NCBI GenBank assembly: GCA_037132135.1
Contig: JBAXPR010000165.1
Coordinates: 1-5,733 of the forward strand
Reading direction: 5' to 3'
DNA: 5,733 bases
From: BOG-933 sp037132135
GTDB taxonomy: Bacteria > Pseudomonadota > Alphaproteobacteria > Azospirillales > Azospirillaceae
A program made the position numbers and the translations under genes. Positions within the stretch are counted from its first letter, which is position 1, and every line of letters begins with the position of its first letter. The notes under the pieces are model-generated. The model did not search any database. It was given only the letters and a program-made list of their open reading frames with translations, and was not told the origin of the DNA. Positions 4,449 through 5,733 of the stretch are shown piece by piece.

Positions 4449-5733
4449 TCACGGCTCGAAGGCGGGAGCGAGGTCATGGGCCTTGGCGTCGCGCACGCCC
4501 AGGGGAGCGAGGCCGAAGCGGTGCTCGATGGTGGCCAGGATCGAAGTGGTGTCGTAAAGGGTGCGGTCGATGAACCCCTTGTGGGCCAGCGGGGACACCA
4601 CGAGGGTCGGAATCCGGGTTCCAGGCCCCCAGCGATCCCCTGGTGGCGGCCCGACATGATCCCAGAAGCCGCCGTTTTCGTCGTAGGTGATGATCACGGC
4701 GGTGGTCGGCCATTGGGGACTGCGCTTCAGGCGCTCGATCAGGTCGCCGACGTGGCGGTCGCCCGATTGCACCTCGGCGTAGCCGGGATGCTGGTTGAGT
4801 TCGCCGATCGGCTTGTAGAACGCCACCGCCGGCAGGGTGCCGCTATCGATCGCCCGTATCAGCTCCGCGCCGTCCTTGAGATGTTCGGCCCGCGCCGGTG
4901 TGCCTTCGGCGAACTGCCGGAAATAGGCAAAGGGATGGTGGTGGAACTGGAACAACGGATCGGCTTTGCCGGCCAGGGCGTCGGCCCAGCCCCCCGAGTA
5001 CCACGCCCAGGAAATCCCCTTCTCCGACAGCCGGTCGCCGATGGTCGGCATGTCCTGGGGCGGCAGCAGGCGGGTGAGATCGGTGATCGCCGGGCTGTGG
5101 GGCGGACCGCTGGGCTGGATGGTGTTGACGGCATAGCCGTCCGGCGTCACGGCACCGTCCTTGGCCACGACGCCGCGTTCGTCGAAGGTCGCGCGCATCG
5201 CCTCGGGAGCGTCAGGGTAGCGAGGCGTGCAGGCGCAGACCATCCAGAAATGATTTAGGAACGAGCCGCCGAAGGCCCCCTGAAAGAAATTGTCAGCGAG
5301 AGTGTAGTCGTGGGCCAACCGCCACAGCCGGGTGCCCGAGCCGTCGCGATGACCGAGAGCCAGGGCCTTGGCGTCTGACCACGCGACGTACTTGTCGTTC
5401 CGCCCGCCGTCGATCTGTTGCTGATTGGTGTAGAAGCGATGGATGAGGTCGCCGGTCTTCTGATCAGGCGGCACGTAGCGGCCGATGTCGAAGGGCTGGT
5501 TGGGTAGGTTTTCGGGAAAGCGCGCGTCGGGGGCCGGCGGCGTGAGCCCGGTGTCGATCACCGGCGGCAGCACGGCGTAGGGCTTGCCGTCCTTGTCGAC
5601 CTGGATAGCGGCGGTTCCGGCATTGGCAAAGCCGTTGGCGCCGGGAAAGCTGCCGAACAGGGCGTCGAAGCTCCAGTTCTCCAGATAGATCACCAGAATA
5701 TGGTCGATCTTCGCCAGTGGAGGTTCGGCGGCC
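4449..5733 (-). CDS. Phosphoesterase family protein (AcpA acid phosphatase / phospholipase C type), N-terminus outside window
   Basis: The frame is open from the right edge to TGA at 4451-4449, 427 codons plus stop. It belongs to the alkaline-phosphatase-like phosphoesterase family (Pfam phosphoesterase, PF04185), usually exported hydrolases of phosphomonoesters or phospholipid headgroups. The strand KIDHILVIYLENWSFDALFG lies at the right edge (5711-5652); its Glu-Asn pair is a metal or active-site position. GAFGGSFLNHFW follows (about 5276-5241), with the Ser expected to be the nucleophile equivalent. A C-terminal YDENGGFWDHVGPP (4682-4641) carries the Asp-Glu and Asp-His metal ligands. IPTLVVSP and the closing HRFGL block also fit AcpA-like enzymes. 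ENWSFD carries Trp where relatives mostly have ENRSFD or similar. The start and any signal peptide are missing, so export is inferred. The inverted repeat at 4405-4444 follows its stop by 4 bases. Substrate cannot be told. Confidence 0.88.
   Translation of the reverse strand, partial: AAEPPLAKIDHILVIYLENWSFDALFGSFPGANGFANAGTAAIQVDKDGKPYAVLPPVIDTGLTPPAPDARFPENLPNQPFDIGRYVPPDQKTGDLIHRFYTNQQQIDGGRNDKYVAWSDAKALALGHRDGSGTRLWRLAHDYTLADNFFQGAFGGSFLNHFWMVCACTPRYPDAPEAMRATFDERGVVAKDGAVTPDGYAVNTIQPSGPPHSPAITDLTRLLPPQDMPTIGDRLSEKGISWAWYSGGWADALAGKADPLFQFHHHPFAYFRQFAEGTPARAEHLKDGAELIRAIDSGTLPAVAFYKPIGELNQHPGYAEVQSGDRHVGDLIERLKRSPQWPTTAVIITYDENGGFWDHVGPPPGDRWGPGTRIPTLVVSPLAHKGFIDRTLYDTTSILATIEHRFGLAPLGVRDAKAHDLAPAFEP

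Noticed and set aside
4437..5258. Long plus-strand open frame opposite the phosphoesterase
   Set aside because: It overlaps the catalytic motifs of the minus-strand gene, has no recognisable motif and no ribosome site; typical high-GC shadow.

Overview
The window looks like chromosomal DNA of a high-GC alphaproteobacterium, probably Rhodospirillales. This is inferred from a homospermidine synthase and an ArgJ of alphaproteobacterial type, TGA stops and strongly GC-biased third positions. No rRNA, tRNA, CRISPR array or transposase was seen. Two genes are cut by the window edges.

Layout: (1) 1-377, plus strand: the C-terminal end of a homospermidine synthase, followed by a perfect 10-bp GC-rich hairpin (395-418). 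(2) About 419-1942: a visibly AT-richer block whose only gene is a minus-strand FAD-dependent oxidoreductase of the DAO/PuuB type (508-1830). It is convergent with hss and looks horizontally acquired. (3) 1943-4354, minus strand: a compact probable operon, transcribed from high to low coordinates. It contains a small basic protein with a possible ribbon-helix-helix N-terminus, a ParA/MinD-type ATPase, and argJ (glutamate N-acetyltransferase of arginine synthesis). (4) 4355-4448: a short intergenic stretch with two copies of a palindrome that together form a 14-bp inverted repeat. (5) 4449 to the right edge, minus strand: a secreted-type phosphoesterase of the AcpA/phospholipase C family, with its N-terminus outside the window.

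The strongest anomaly is in argJ. An in-frame TGA stands where the family normally has Trp. It is followed by a perfectly preserved 17-residue ArgJ C-terminal tail and then the expected stop. As written, the enzyme loses a tail thought to carry two substrate-binding residues. This is a recent nonsense mutation, a sequence error, or a readthrough case. The other genes here use TGA as a normal stop.

The most intriguing possible system is the small basic protein plus ParA-like ATPase, with paired palindromes just upstream. This resembles a miniature partition or cargo-positioning cassette on a chromosome. It is an inference from gene layout and motifs. The two polyamine-related genes on the left (homospermidine synthase and a gamma-glutamylputrescine-oxidase-like enzyme) may share putrescine as a metabolite, although the second looks like a later arrival.
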